Assembly: GCF_008244685.1 (NCBI RefSeq) | Contig: NZ_VTFT01000001.1 | Span: 1,901,248 to 1,965,247, forward strand | DNA length: 64,000 bases | Direction: 5' to 3' | From: Luteimonas viscosa | Lineage (GTDB): Bacteria; Pseudomonadota; Gammaproteobacteria; Xanthomonadales; Xanthomonadaceae | In this document: positions 1 to 7,679 of the stretch, in pieces | How the letters are laid out: every line of letters begins with the position of its first letter | Position numbering within the stretch: position 1 is the first letter of the stretch | Notes under the pieces: model-generated | The model's database searches: none | Told to the model about the DNA's origin: nothing | Seen by the model: the letters and a program-made list of their open reading frames with translations, nothing else | Program-made: the position numbers and the translations under genes

Positions 1-159
1 GACGACGCCCGCGCCCGCCAGTGCCATGCGAACGCGCTTGCGGCCGCGCGCAGCGAAGCGGTGACGCCGCTGCCGGCGCGCGATCTGCACCAGCAGATCG
101 CCGACGAAGCGGTGTTCGAGGACCGCGACGAACATGGCGTGCCGAGGCTGCGGGGCTGA
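1..159 (+). CDS. 3' end of an unidentified gene (5' end outside window)
   Basis: Frame 1 is open from the first base to a TGA at 157-159 and gives 52 residues of a C-terminus. Third codon positions are nearly all G or C, as in the real genes of this window, which favours a true coding tail. The visible part is charged and shows no motif I recognise, so no function is offered. A competing ORF starting at 21 in another frame lacks this codon pattern. Confidence 0.45.
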   Translation, partial: DDARARQCHANALAAARSEAVTPLPARDLHQQIADEAVFEDRDEHGVPRLRG

Positions 160-299
160 GCCTGCCGCCCCCGATGCCGCGGCAGGACGACGTCGCGCGT
201 CCTGCCCGGTAAACGCGGGCCGCCACGCCCGTGCATCGCACGGGACAGGCCGCGTCCCGCTGCCCGCGAACGCATCGGGGGCCATGGCATAGTGCGGCG

Positions 300-1550
300 A
301 TGCCCGAGGCCGCCGACCTGCCCCTGCTGTCCCTGACCACTGCGCTCGGCGCCGGCCTGCTGATCGGCCTGCTGTACGAACGCCGCAAGGACGGCGACCC
401 GGCGATCGCGGCAGGCCTGCGTACGCACACGCTGGCCGCGCTGGCCGGCGCTATCGCGCTGTGGATCGGGCTGCCCGCATTCATCGCCATCCTGCTGCTC
501 GCGGGTACCTTCGCCGCGCTGAGCTACCTGCGTACCAGCCAGACCGATACCGGCATCACCGCCGAGATCGCGCTCCTGTGCAGCGTGCTGCTGGGCGGCC
601 TGGCGATGCGCGAACCCGGGGCCGCGGGCATGCTCGCGGTGCTGATCGCGATCCTGATCCAGGCCAAGGCGCGATTGCACCACTTCAGCCGCGAGGTGAT
701 CAGCAACCGCGAGATCGCCGACGGCCTGGTGCTGCTCGCGTTCGCGCTGATCGTGCTGCCGCTGCTGCCGGACGAGCCGATCGGGCCCTACGGCGCGCTC
801 AACCTGGCCACGGTGTGGAAGCTGGTGGTGCTGGTGATGGCGGTCGGTGCGCTCGGCCATGTCGCGCTGCGCCTGATCGGCAGCCGCTGGGGCCTGCTGC
901 TGTCGGGTTTCTTTTCCGGCTACGTGTCCTCGACCGCGGCCACCGCCGGCTTCGGCCAGCGCGCGAAGTCCGAGCCGGCGCTGCTGCATGCCGCGACCGG
1001 GGCGACGATGCTGGCCAACCTCGCCTCGCTCAGCCTGTTCGTGCCGATCCTGCTCGCGGTCGCGCCCGCGCTGCTGCCGGTCGTCGCCCTGCCCCTGCTC
1101 GCGGCGGGCGCCGTGCTGGTTGCCGGTGCGCTGCTGGGCGTACGCCGCAACGGCCGCAGCGAAGCGCCGCCGCCCTCCGCGGAGACGCGCATGTTCCGTA
1201 TCGGCCAGGCGATCGGACTGGCGGCACTCATCGCCGGCGTGCTGGTGGTCTCGCACGTCGCCGCGCACTGGCTGGGGCCGAACGCGGCGCTGGCCACCGC
1301 GTTCCTCACCGCGTTGGCGGAGCTGCAGGCCGCCACCGCGACCGTGGCCACGCTGTTCCGCGACGGCACCATCGACACGCGCCAGGCGCAGTGGGCGGTG
1401 GTCGGGCTGGTCGCCGCCAGCTCGATCGCCAAATCGGTGGTCGCCTTCGTCAGCGGTGGCCGCGCGTTCGGCCTGCGCATCACCGCCGGATTGCTCGCGG
1501 CCACGGCCGCGGCGGCCGCGGTGGCGCTGCTCGACGTGTTTCCTTCCTAG
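300..1550 (+). CDS. MgtC/DUF4010-family inner-membrane protein
   Basis: This 416-residue protein is almost wholly hydrophobic, with about ten to twelve predicted membrane segments. The N-terminal part has the MgtC-like GLLIGLLYERR stretch (about residues 19-29) followed by a conserved GLRTHTLAALAG loop. The C-terminal half, with SGFFSGYVSSTA, matches the DUF4010 type of MgtC relatives. The role of this family is not established; MgtC proteins are linked to magnesium stress and acid adaptation, and no substrate can be assigned. The ATG at 300 is chosen over an upstream in-frame ATG at 231 because the protein then begins just before the first membrane helix. It stands alone and is followed by a REP pair and the convergent uup gene. 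Confidence 0.8.
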   Translation: MPEAADLPLLSLTTALGAGLLIGLLYERRKDGDPAIAAGLRTHTLAALAGAIALWIGLPAFIAILLLAGTFAALSYLRTSQTDTGITAEIALLCSVLLGGLAMREPGAAGMLAVLIAILIQAKARLHHFSREVISNREIADGLVLLAFALIVLPLLPDEPIGPYGALNLATVWKLVVLVMAVGALGHVALRLIGSRWGLLLSGFFSGYVSSTAATAGFGQRAKSEPALLHAATGATMLANLASLSLFVPILLAVAPALLPVVALPLLAAGAVLVAGALLGVRRNGRSEAPPPSAETRMFRIGQAIGLAALIAGVLVVSHVAAHWLGPNAALATAFLTALAELQAATATVATLFRDGTIDTRQAQWAVVGLVAASSIAKSVVAFVSGGRAFGLRITAGLLAATAAAAAVALLDVFPS

Positions 1551-1575
1551 ACGGTGCGGCAGTCGCCCCGACGCC

Positions 1576-1648
1576 GTAGCCCGGATAAGCGCAGCGCATC
1601 CGGGGAGTGCGCGCGGGGTCCCGGATGCGCTGCGCTTATCCGGGCTAC
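1576..1648. repeat. REP-like palindrome pair (GTAG type)
   Basis: Two imperfect palindromes stand head to head. The left copy starts GTAGCCCGGATAAGC at 1576 and the right copy ends GCTTATCCGGGCTAC at 1648, giving a large inverted repeat around a short spacer. It lies between the convergent MgtC-like and uup genes, a normal place for REP elements, and could act as a bidirectional transcript end. The same sequence family recurs at 7466, 7634, 27045, 47888 and 56093. Confidence 0.85.
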
Positions 1649-1672
1649 GGGACGGCTACGGCGGGCACAACC

Positions 1673-3544
1673 TCATTCGGCCTCGAGTTCCTGCCATCGC
1701 GCATAGGCGGCGTCGAGTTCCACCTGCAGTTGCGCGAGCGCCAGGTTCGCGGCGGTGATCGCGCCGCCATCCTGCTGGAAGAACGCGGGCCGGGCCATCG
1801 CCGCGGTGCGCGAGGCGATCTCGCCTTCGAGCTGCTCGATGCGCGCCGGCAGCTGCTCGAGTTCGCGCGCCTGTTTGAACCCGAGCTTGCGCCGGGCCGG
1901 CGCGGGCGCGGCCGAAGAAGCGGCGGCTTGCGCCACTGCCGCATCGGGGGCGATGGATTGCGTGGCCGCGGTCGGCCGCTGCCGCAACCAGTCGGCATAG
2001 CCACCGACGTATTCGCCCAGCCGGCCCTCGCCCTCCAGCACCATCGTGCTGGTCACCACGTTGTCGAGGAAGTCGCGATCGTGGCTGACCAGCAGCAGGG
2101 TGCCGCGGTAGTCGGCCAGCAGTTCCTCCAGCAGTTCGAGCGTCTCCACGTCGAGGTCGTTGGTCGGTTCGTCCATTACCAGCAGGTTCGACGGCTGCGC
2201 GAACAGCCGCGCCAGCAACAGGCGGTTGCGCTCGCCGCCGGACAGGCGCGTGATCGGCGCGCGCGCGCGCTCGGGTGTGAACAGGAAATCCTGCAGGTAG
2301 CCGACCACGTGCCGGCGACTGCCGTTGATCTCGATGAAGTCCTGCCCTTCGGCGACGTTTTCCAGCGCGTTGCGGGTGTCGTCGAGCTGGCTGCGGTGCT
2401 GGTCGAAATATGCGACCTGCAGACCGGTGCCCAGCCTCACCTCGCCATGTTGCGGCACCAGTTCGCCGAGCAGGATCTTGAGCAGCGTCGACTTGCCCGA
2501 GCCGTTGGGGCCGATGATGCCGATGCGGTCGCCACGCAGGATCGTGGTGGACACGTCGTCCAGCAGCACACGCCCGTCGTAGGACTGGGTCACATGGCTG
2601 GCCTCGATCACCTTCTTGCCGGAGTTGCGCGTGCTGGCGACTTCCATCCTCACGTTGCCCGACAGCTCGCGCCGCTGCGCGCGCTCGCGACGCATCGCCT
2701 TCAATGCGGTCACCCGGCCCTCGTTGCGGGTGCGGCGGGCCTTGATGCCCTGGCGGATCCACACTTCCTCCTGCGCCAGCAGCTTGTCGAAGCGCGCGTT
2801 CTCCTGCGCCTCGGCATGCAGGCGCTCCTCGCGGCGGCGCAGGTAGTTGTCGTAGTCGCCCGGCCAACTGGTGACGCGGCCGCGGTCGATCTCGACGATG
2901 CGCGTGGCCAGCGCGCGCAGGAAGCTGCGGTCGTGGGTGACGAACACGATGCTGCCGGCGAACGACTTGAGGAAGCCCTCGAGCCAGGCGATCGCCTCGA
3001 TGTCGAGGTGGTTGGTGGGTTCGTCCAGCAGCAGGATGTCGGGGTTTCGCACCAGCGCCTGCGCCAGCAGCACGCGGCGCTTCATGCCGCCCGACAGCGC
3101 GCCGAAGTCGGTCTCTTCGGGCAGTTCCAGCCGCGCCAGCACCTGCTGCACCCGGCTGTCGAGGTCCCAGCCGTGCTGCGCCTCGATCTGCGCCTGAGCC
3201 TCGCCCATCGCCTCCATGTCGCCGTCGTGCAGCGCATGGTGGTAGCGCGCGAGCAGGCGCCCGAGGTCGCCCAGGCCGAGCGCGACCACGTCGAACACCG
3301 TGCCCTGCGTGTCCTGCGGCACTTCCTGCGCCATGCGCGCGACCACCACGCCGCCCTGAACCCGGATCTCGCCGTCGTCCGGCCGCAGTTCGCCGGCCAT
3401 CAGCCGCATCAGCGTGGACTTGCCGGCACCGTTGCGACCGACGATGCACACCCGTTCGCCGGGTTCGATGGTCAGGTCGACGTGTTCGAGGAGGAGCGGC
3501 CCGCCGACGCTGAAGTCGACGCGCTGGATCTGGAGGAGAGGCAT
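1673..3544 (-). CDS. uup: ABC-F ATPase Uup
   Basis: A 623-residue cytoplasmic protein with two ABC ATPase domains and no membrane segments, the mark of the ABC-F family. Domain 1 has Walker A GRNGAGKST (36-44), signature LSGGM (150-154) and Walker B ILLLDEPTNHLD (170-181). Domain 2 has GPNGSGKST (345-353), LSGGE (434-438) and LLVMDEPTNDLD (454-465). The linker between them (about 235-310) is rich in Arg and Lys. The last 75 residues form a basic coiled coil (ARELEQLPARIEQLEGEI), which separates Uup from EttA and YheS. ABC-F proteins act on the ribosome; Uup has also been tied to transposon excision and replication stress. It lies 62 bp downstream of the thiolase gene with a hairpin between them. 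Confidence 0.9.
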   Translation of the reverse strand: MPLLQIQRVDFSVGGPLLLEHVDLTIEPGERVCIVGRNGAGKSTLMRLMAGELRPDDGEIRVQGGVVVARMAQEVPQDTQGTVFDVVALGLGDLGRLLARYHHALHDGDMEAMGEAQAQIEAQHGWDLDSRVQQVLARLELPEETDFGALSGGMKRRVLLAQALVRNPDILLLDEPTNHLDIEAIAWLEGFLKSFAGSIVFVTHDRSFLRALATRIVEIDRGRVTSWPGDYDNYLRRREERLHAEAQENARFDKLLAQEEVWIRQGIKARRTRNEGRVTALKAMRRERAQRRELSGNVRMEVASTRNSGKKVIEASHVTQSYDGRVLLDDVSTTILRGDRIGIIGPNGSGKSTLLKILLGELVPQHGEVRLGTGLQVAYFDQHRSQLDDTRNALENVAEGQDFIEINGSRRHVVGYLQDFLFTPERARAPITRLSGGERNRLLLARLFAQPSNLLVMDEPTNDLDVETLELLEELLADYRGTLLLVSHDRDFLDNVVTSTMVLEGEGRLGEYVGGYADWLRQRPTAATQSIAPDAAVAQAAASSAAPAPARRKLGFKQARELEQLPARIEQLEGEIASRTAAMARPAFFQQDGGAITAANLALAQLQVELDAAYARWQELEAE

Positions 3545-3556
3545 GACGCCATTCTA

Positions 3557-3583
3557 CCGGCGCGGGGATACGCCCCGCGCCGG
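3557..3583. terminator. GC hairpin between thiolase gene and uup
   Basis: An 11-bp perfect stem (CCGGCGCGGGG at 3557-3567, complement at 3573-3583) closes a 5-nt loop. It lies just after the thiolase stop on the minus strand and 13 bp before the uup start. No T-run follows, so it may be a weak terminator or a stabilising 3' hairpin; it could also lower uup translation in a shared mRNA. Confidence 0.45.
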
Positions 3584-3606
3584 GTACGTGTACGGAGCGC
3601 GGCGCG

Positions 3607-4884
3607 TCAGCGCTCCAGAATCGCCACCACGCCCATGCCGCCCGCGGTGCAGATCGACACCAGGCAGCGGCCGCCGCCGCGTTCCTTCAATTGCTTGGCC
3701 GCGGTGGCGACGATGCGCGCGCCGGTGGCGGCGAACGGGTGGCCGGTGGCGAGCGAGGAACCGAGCGGGTTGATCTTCGCCGGATCGATCCGGCCCAGCG
3801 GCGCCTCCAGGTGCAGCCGGCTGCGGCAGTAGTCCTCGCTCTCCCAGGCGCGCAGCGTGCACAGCACCTGCGCGGCGAAGGCCTCGTGGATCTCGTAGAA
3901 GTCGAAGTCCTGCAGCGACAGGCCGTTGCGCGCCAGCATCTCGGCCACCGCCACGGTGGGCGCCATCAGCAGGCCTTCGCCGTGCACGAAGTCGACCGCG
4001 GCCACCTGCACGTCGCGGATGCGGCACAGCACCTCGTGCCCGTGCGCGGCGGCCCAGTCCTCGCTCGCCAGCAGGCAAGCGGCGGCGCCGTCGGTGAGCG
4101 GGGTGGAGTTGGCCGCGGTCAGCGTGCCGCGGCCGGAGGCCTTGTCGAACGCGGGCTTGAGCGTGGCCAGCTTTTCCAGCGACGTGTCCGGGCGCAGGAT
4201 GTTGTCGCGCGAGACGCCGCGGAAGCTCACCACCAGGTCGTCGAAGAAGCCGCGTTCGTAGGCCGCGGCCAGCTTGTGGTGCGAGGCCACGGCGAGTTCG
4301 TCCTGCGAATCGCGCGAGATGTTCCATTCCTTGGCCATGTCCTCGCAGTGCTCGCCCATCGACTTGCCGGTGCGCGGCTCGGCCACGCCGGGGAAATCGG
4401 GCTTGAGCTCGCGCAGGCGGAAGCCCTTGAACGCAGCGATCTTGTCCTTCGTGGTCTTCGCCGCATTGGCCGCGAGCAGGCGCCGGCGCAGCGACTTGCC
4501 GTAGACGATCGGCACGTCGGAGGTGGTGTCCGAGCCGCCGCCGATGCCGGACTCGATCTGGCCGGTGGCGATCTTCGTGGCGATCAGGTTGACGCTGTCG
4601 AGCGAGGTGCCGCAGGCGCGCTGCAGGGTGATGCCGGGGGTGAGCGCGGACAGGCCCGACGAGAGCGCGGCCTCGCGGCCGAGGTTCCAGTCGCTGCTGT
4701 GCTTGATCACCGCGCCCATCGCCACTTCGCCGAGCTGCTGCCCGTGCAGGCCGAACTTCTCGACCAGGGCGCCGAGGGTGCGCACCGACATGCCGAGGTT
4801 GCCCACGTCCGAATAGGCGGTGTTCTGGCGGCAGAACGGAATGCGGACGCCACCCAGCACGGCGACGGGACGACCTTGCAGCAT
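3607..4884 (-). CDS. fadI: acetyl-CoA C-acyltransferase (thiolase, FadI type)
   Basis: A 425-residue cytoplasmic thiolase that cleaves 3-ketoacyl-CoA with CoA in fatty-acid beta-oxidation, or acts in reverse as an acetyltransferase. The nucleophile is Cys91 in QRACGTSLDS; the other catalytic residues are His382 in ATGHPFAATG and Cys412 in SICTAGGMG. The length and the NPLGSSLATGHPF block fit the FadI branch better than the 390-residue FadA branch. No FadJ-type partner lies beside it. It is divergent from the unknown gene at 4967 across an 82-bp gap that should hold both promoters. The thiolase call is firm; the exact chain-length class is inferred. Confidence 0.85.
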   Translation of the reverse strand: MLQGRPVAVLGGVRIPFCRQNTAYSDVGNLGMSVRTLGALVEKFGLHGQQLGEVAMGAVIKHSSDWNLGREAALSSGLSALTPGITLQRACGTSLDSVNLIATKIATGQIESGIGGGSDTTSDVPIVYGKSLRRRLLAANAAKTTKDKIAAFKGFRLRELKPDFPGVAEPRTGKSMGEHCEDMAKEWNISRDSQDELAVASHHKLAAAYERGFFDDLVVSFRGVSRDNILRPDTSLEKLATLKPAFDKASGRGTLTAANSTPLTDGAAACLLASEDWAAAHGHEVLCRIRDVQVAAVDFVHGEGLLMAPTVAVAEMLARNGLSLQDFDFYEIHEAFAAQVLCTLRAWESEDYCRSRLHLEAPLGRIDPAKINPLGSSLATGHPFAATGARIVATAAKQLKERGGGRCLVSICTAGGMGVVAILER

Positions 4885-4966
4885 CGCGGGAACCTCTTTG
4901 TCCGGTGCGGCCCGTCACGCACGACGGGCATAATCGCGAGTCTAACGTACCGTTGCGAATGGCCCG

Positions 4967-5866
4967 ATGAACGAGGATCACAGTGCCGCCGCTGCCGTGC
5001 GCCCCGACGCGGGCAACGTCGCCGGCGTCCTCGCGCTGGAACTCGCGCCTGGCAGCGCGCCCGCGGTCGATGCGCTGCCGCAGGCCCAGGCCGCGCGGGT
5101 GGTCGCGCTGCTGGGCCGCGACCTGGCCGCGCTGGTGCCCGGGGTGCGCACGCTCGACCTGTGCCTGGCCGCGGCGCACTTCGATCCGGCCGAGGCCCTG
5201 CGTCCCGGCTGGCCGCTGCACCGACGGCTGTTCGAGCTGCAGCAGCGCGCGCCGGGCGGCGATGGCGCGGCGCGGTTGATCGCGTTCGGTGCCGATGCCG
5301 GTGGCGCGATCCCGCAGCCGCTGGCCGCCGATGCGTCGCTGCGCGGCGGCAGCCTGCGCGTGCTGCCGTTCCTGCTGCGTGGCGATGCGGGGGTTGCGCA
5401 GGCGGTCGGGGAGGCGTTCGAGGCGCGGCTGCTGGACAGCGGCATGGCCCGGGCCGACACCGCGCTGCTGCTGCAGGACGCGTTCGGCGCGAGGATCGAA
5501 CACGCGCGCTGCCTGACCGTGCACGACCTCGCGGCGATGGTCGCGCTGCAGTACGAACACCTGGGGCTCGACCCGCTGTGGCCGCTGATCGAGACCGCGC
5601 TGCTGTCGCCGGAGCGCGAAGCGGTGCTCGATGCGCCGCCCGAGCCGCTGGCGCGCTACGTCGGCGGCGAGGTGCGGATCGCACTGTTCGCACCCGCGGC
5701 CTGGCGGGTGCGCCAGCGGCCTGGCACGGACGACCACGACCGCCTGCGGCGACTGTTCGCACAGTTCGAGTCGCGCCAGCGGCAGTTCGCCGCGGTGCTG
5801 GGCGCGCACGGCATCGACGTGACCTTCGTCGATGCCGCCGCGGACGTGGACGCCGCGACGCTGTAG
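4967..5866 (+). CDS. uncharacterised protein
   Basis: A 299-residue soluble protein with no signal peptide and no membrane segment. It is rich in Ala, Leu, Arg and Asp and ends with an alternating charged and helical region (RLRRLFAQFESRQRQFAAVLGAHGIDVTF). I recognise no catalytic or binding motif. Codon use is like the neighbours, which argues for a real resident gene. It is divergent from the thiolase gene and convergent with sodC, with palindromes at 5916-5972 between the two stops. No function can be given from sequence or context. Confidence 0.7.
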   Translation: MNEDHSAAAAVRPDAGNVAGVLALELAPGSAPAVDALPQAQAARVVALLGRDLAALVPGVRTLDLCLAAAHFDPAEALRPGWPLHRRLFELQQRAPGGDGAARLIAFGADAGGAIPQPLAADASLRGGSLRVLPFLLRGDAGVAQAVGEAFEARLLDSGMARADTALLLQDAFGARIEHARCLTVHDLAAMVALQYEHLGLDPLWPLIETALLSPEREAVLDAPPEPLARYVGGEVRIALFAPAAWRVRQRPGTDDHDRLRRLFAQFESRQRQFAAVLGAHGIDVTFVDAAADVDAATL

Positions 5867-5915
5867 AAGCGCAGGAGCGGTTCGGGCCTCGACAGGCTGC
5901 GTCAGGCCGCGTCGG

Positions 5916-5972
5916 CGAGACCCCGGCATGCGGGATCTCGCCAGCAGGCGCGCCCGGCGGAACGCGCCGGGC
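5916..5972. terminator. two hairpins between convergent genes
   Basis: An imperfect 10-bp stem (5916-5925 with 5931-5940, loop GGCATG region) is followed by a perfect 7-bp GC stem (GCCCGGC 5952-5958, GCCGGGC 5966-5972) ending against the sodC stop codon. The position between two converging genes suggests bidirectional termination. There is no clear T-run. Confidence 0.45.
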
Positions 5973-6602
5973 CTAGGTCCCGAAGATCACCCCGCAGGCC
6001 AGGCGCGCGCCGGCGTTGCCGGTGGGCTGGGTGGCGTAGTCGTCCGGATCGGCATGCACGATCACGCCGCGGCCGATGACCTCGGTGGATTCGCCGTCGC
6101 CCAGGGTCGCACCGCGCAGGAGGGTGTCGACCGCGGCCACGCCCTGGTCGTTGGCGACGATGTTGTCGCTGTCGCCGGCATGGTGCTCGCCTTCGCCGAC
6201 GCGGCCGTGCGCGGTAGAGGCCGGATTGAAGTGGCCGCCGGCGCTGCTGCCGTCCGGGGCGCTGCAGTCGCCGTTCTCGTGGACGTGGAAGCCATGCTCG
6301 CTGCCCGGCGCGAGGCCGCTGACCTCGCCGGTGATGCGGATGCCGCCGTCGACGATGGCGAACTCCAGGCGGCCGGCGACCTCGTTGCCTTCGGTCGGCG
6401 CCAGCGTGGCGCTGGCCGTGGTCGAGACCATGTTGTGTACTTCGCCCGGCGGCGTGGTGTCGGTGGCCTCCATGCCTGCCGCCGGAGACTCGGGCGCCGG
6501 CGCCGGTGATGGCGTGGCGGCGACTTCGTCCTCGGGGGCCTGCGGCTGGCAGGCGGCGAGCAGCAGGGCGGCGGGCAGGATCAGCAGCTGGGCCTTGCGC
6601 AT
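5973..6602 (-). CDS. sodC: Cu/Zn superoxide dismutase lipoprotein
   Basis: A 209-residue enzyme of the cell envelope that turns superoxide into hydrogen peroxide and oxygen. The N-terminus is a lipoprotein signal with lipobox LLAAC (Cys18), followed by a Pro/Ala/Glu linker, so it is anchored in a membrane facing the periplasm. Copper and zinc ligands are all present: HGFHVHENGDC (His104 and 107 region), AGGHFNP, HGRVGEGEHHAGD, and the late His of IVHADPDDY. The disulphide pair is Cys113 and Cys203. The ATG at 6602 is used; a longer ORF upstream in frame has no signal sequence. It follows the degenerate paralogue at 6652 by 49 bp and is probably in its operon. Confidence 0.93.
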   Translation of the reverse strand: MRKAQLLILPAALLLAACQPQAPEDEVAATPSPAPAPESPAAGMEATDTTPPGEVHNMVSTTASATLAPTEGNEVAGRLEFAIVDGGIRITGEVSGLAPGSEHGFHVHENGDCSAPDGSSAGGHFNPASTAHGRVGEGEHHAGDSDNIVANDQGVAAVDTLLRGATLGDGESTEVIGRGVIVHADPDDYATQPTGNAGARLACGVIFGT

Positions 6603-6651
6603 GACGCGTGTCTCCTCGTGGGGCTCGAGGGTCCGCAGCCTAGTGGGCGCT

Positions 6652-7236
6652 TCATTCACCCGCGGTGATGATGCCGCATGCCACGCGTGCGCTGATCGCA
6701 CCCGGGGTGGCGCCCAGCACCAGCAGCGAGCGGCGCAGGATGTCGTTGTCGGCGCCGCTGCCGAGCACCGCGCCGCGCACCAGCAGGTCGACCGTGGCCA
6801 CGCCGTCGGGGCCGGCGACGATGCGGCCGGGTTCGGCGCCGACCGCGCCATCCTGGCGGGCGCCGGCCAGCGGATCGTAGTAGCGCCCCGCGCTGCGCGC
6901 GTCGACCGCGCTGCAGTCGCCGCGTTCATGCACCTGCAGCCCGTGGGCGCCGTTGCGCACCAGCCCGCCGACCTGGCCGCGCACGCGCACCCCCTCGGCG
7001 GCCTGGGTGAGCAGCATGCGGCCGCTGACCAGGCTGCCGGAAGCCGAGGCCAGGTTCGCGACCGCCTTGGACACGGTGCCGGTCTGCGCGATCTCGCGCG
7101 GCGGCGGGGCCGACGCAGGCGTGGGCCCTGCCGCTGAGCGCGGCGCGGACGCGCACGCGGACAGCAGCAGCGCAGCGGCCATCGCGAGCGCGGCGGAACG
7201 GGATCGAACGGACGTCGCGTGGATGGTGTCGGGCAT
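6652..7236 (-). CDS. degenerate SodC-like lipoprotein (metal ligands lost)
   Basis: A 194-residue protein with a lipoprotein signal (LLSAC, Cys28) and a Cu/Zn-SOD fold that aligns with the neighbour along its length. The first two copper ligands survive in HGLQVHERGDC (His98, His103), and so do the disulphide cysteines (108, 187). The bridging His of GGHFNP is replaced (GRYYDP, 117-122), the zinc loop is QDGAVGAEPG with no His, and the last copper His of the VHADPDD motif is gone (LLVLGAT). It should not form a normal Cu/Zn site. It could be a binding or structural protein, or a copper-handling partner of the active enzyme; this is inference. Start ATG 7236 gives a proper signal peptide. Confidence 0.82.
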   Translation of the reverse strand: MPDTIHATSVRSRSAALAMAAALLLSACASAPRSAAGPTPASAPPPREIAQTGTVSKAVANLASASGSLVSGRMLLTQAAEGVRVRGQVGGLVRNGAHGLQVHERGDCSAVDARSAGRYYDPLAGARQDGAVGAEPGRIVAGPDGVATVDLLVRGAVLGSGADNDILRRSLLVLGATPGAISARVACGIITAGE

Positions 7237-7465
7237 GGGGGGTCGGTCGGCCCGGGACGCGCGGATTTCACGGCGTCGGGCACGCAATGCGTGGGCGTTG
7301 GAGCGTAGCGGGGAATCCGGGGCCGGCCAAGGCGCGCGGCGTGGCGACGGTTTGGCTGGATGCAGGTTTCTCTACGAGTGCGCGCGGTCGCGGACGCACG
7401 GCGCATTTGCTAGACATGCGGGCCTGGTCGGGTTGCGATGGTCCCACGTGCGGACAGGCGGTGGC
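7237..7465. other. non-coding stretch upstream of the sodC pair
   Basis: No ORF with convincing codon use is seen here. It should contain the promoter of the sodC-like pair, but I see no clear consensus element. Confidence 0.4.
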
Positions 7466-7545
7466 GTAGCCCGGGTAAGCGAAGCGCACCCGGGGAGCTG
7501 CGGGCCTGCGGGCCGTCCCGGGTGCGCTGCGCTTACCCGGGCTAC
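7466..7545. repeat. REP-like palindrome pair
   Basis: A head-to-head pair: GTAGCCCGGGTAAGCGAAGC starts at 7466 and the reverse copy ends CCCGGGCTAC at 7545. Each copy is itself an imperfect hairpin. It lies 3' of ntrC and upstream of the sodC pair. Confidence 0.85.
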
Positions 7546-7633
7546 GTGTGAAGGTCGATGCCAGCCCGCGGTCGCGATCCGCCATGTCTGTGTCGGGGCG
7601 ACGTCACGACGCATCGGGCCGGATTGCCGCGCG

Positions 7634-7663
7634 TCCCGGGTGCGCTGCGCTTACCCGGGCTAC
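7634..7663. repeat. single REP-like palindrome
   Basis: A lone copy of the same family (TCCCGGGTGCGCTGCGCTTA then CCCGGGCTAC) ends 16 bp past the ntrC stop codon, a position suited to an mRNA 3' end. Confidence 0.8.
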
Positions 7664-7679
7664 GGTGAAGGGTCGTCGC

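Noticed and set aside
21-212. 63-residue ORF at the left edge
   Set aside because: Frame 1 has the codon bias of a real gene over the same bases and ends with a stop at 159; the other frame is probably its shadow.
1607-3832. 741-residue plus-strand ORF opposite uup
   Set aside because: It is the antisense shadow of a clear ABC-F gene; high GC content leaves opposite frames open and the product has no recognisable domain.
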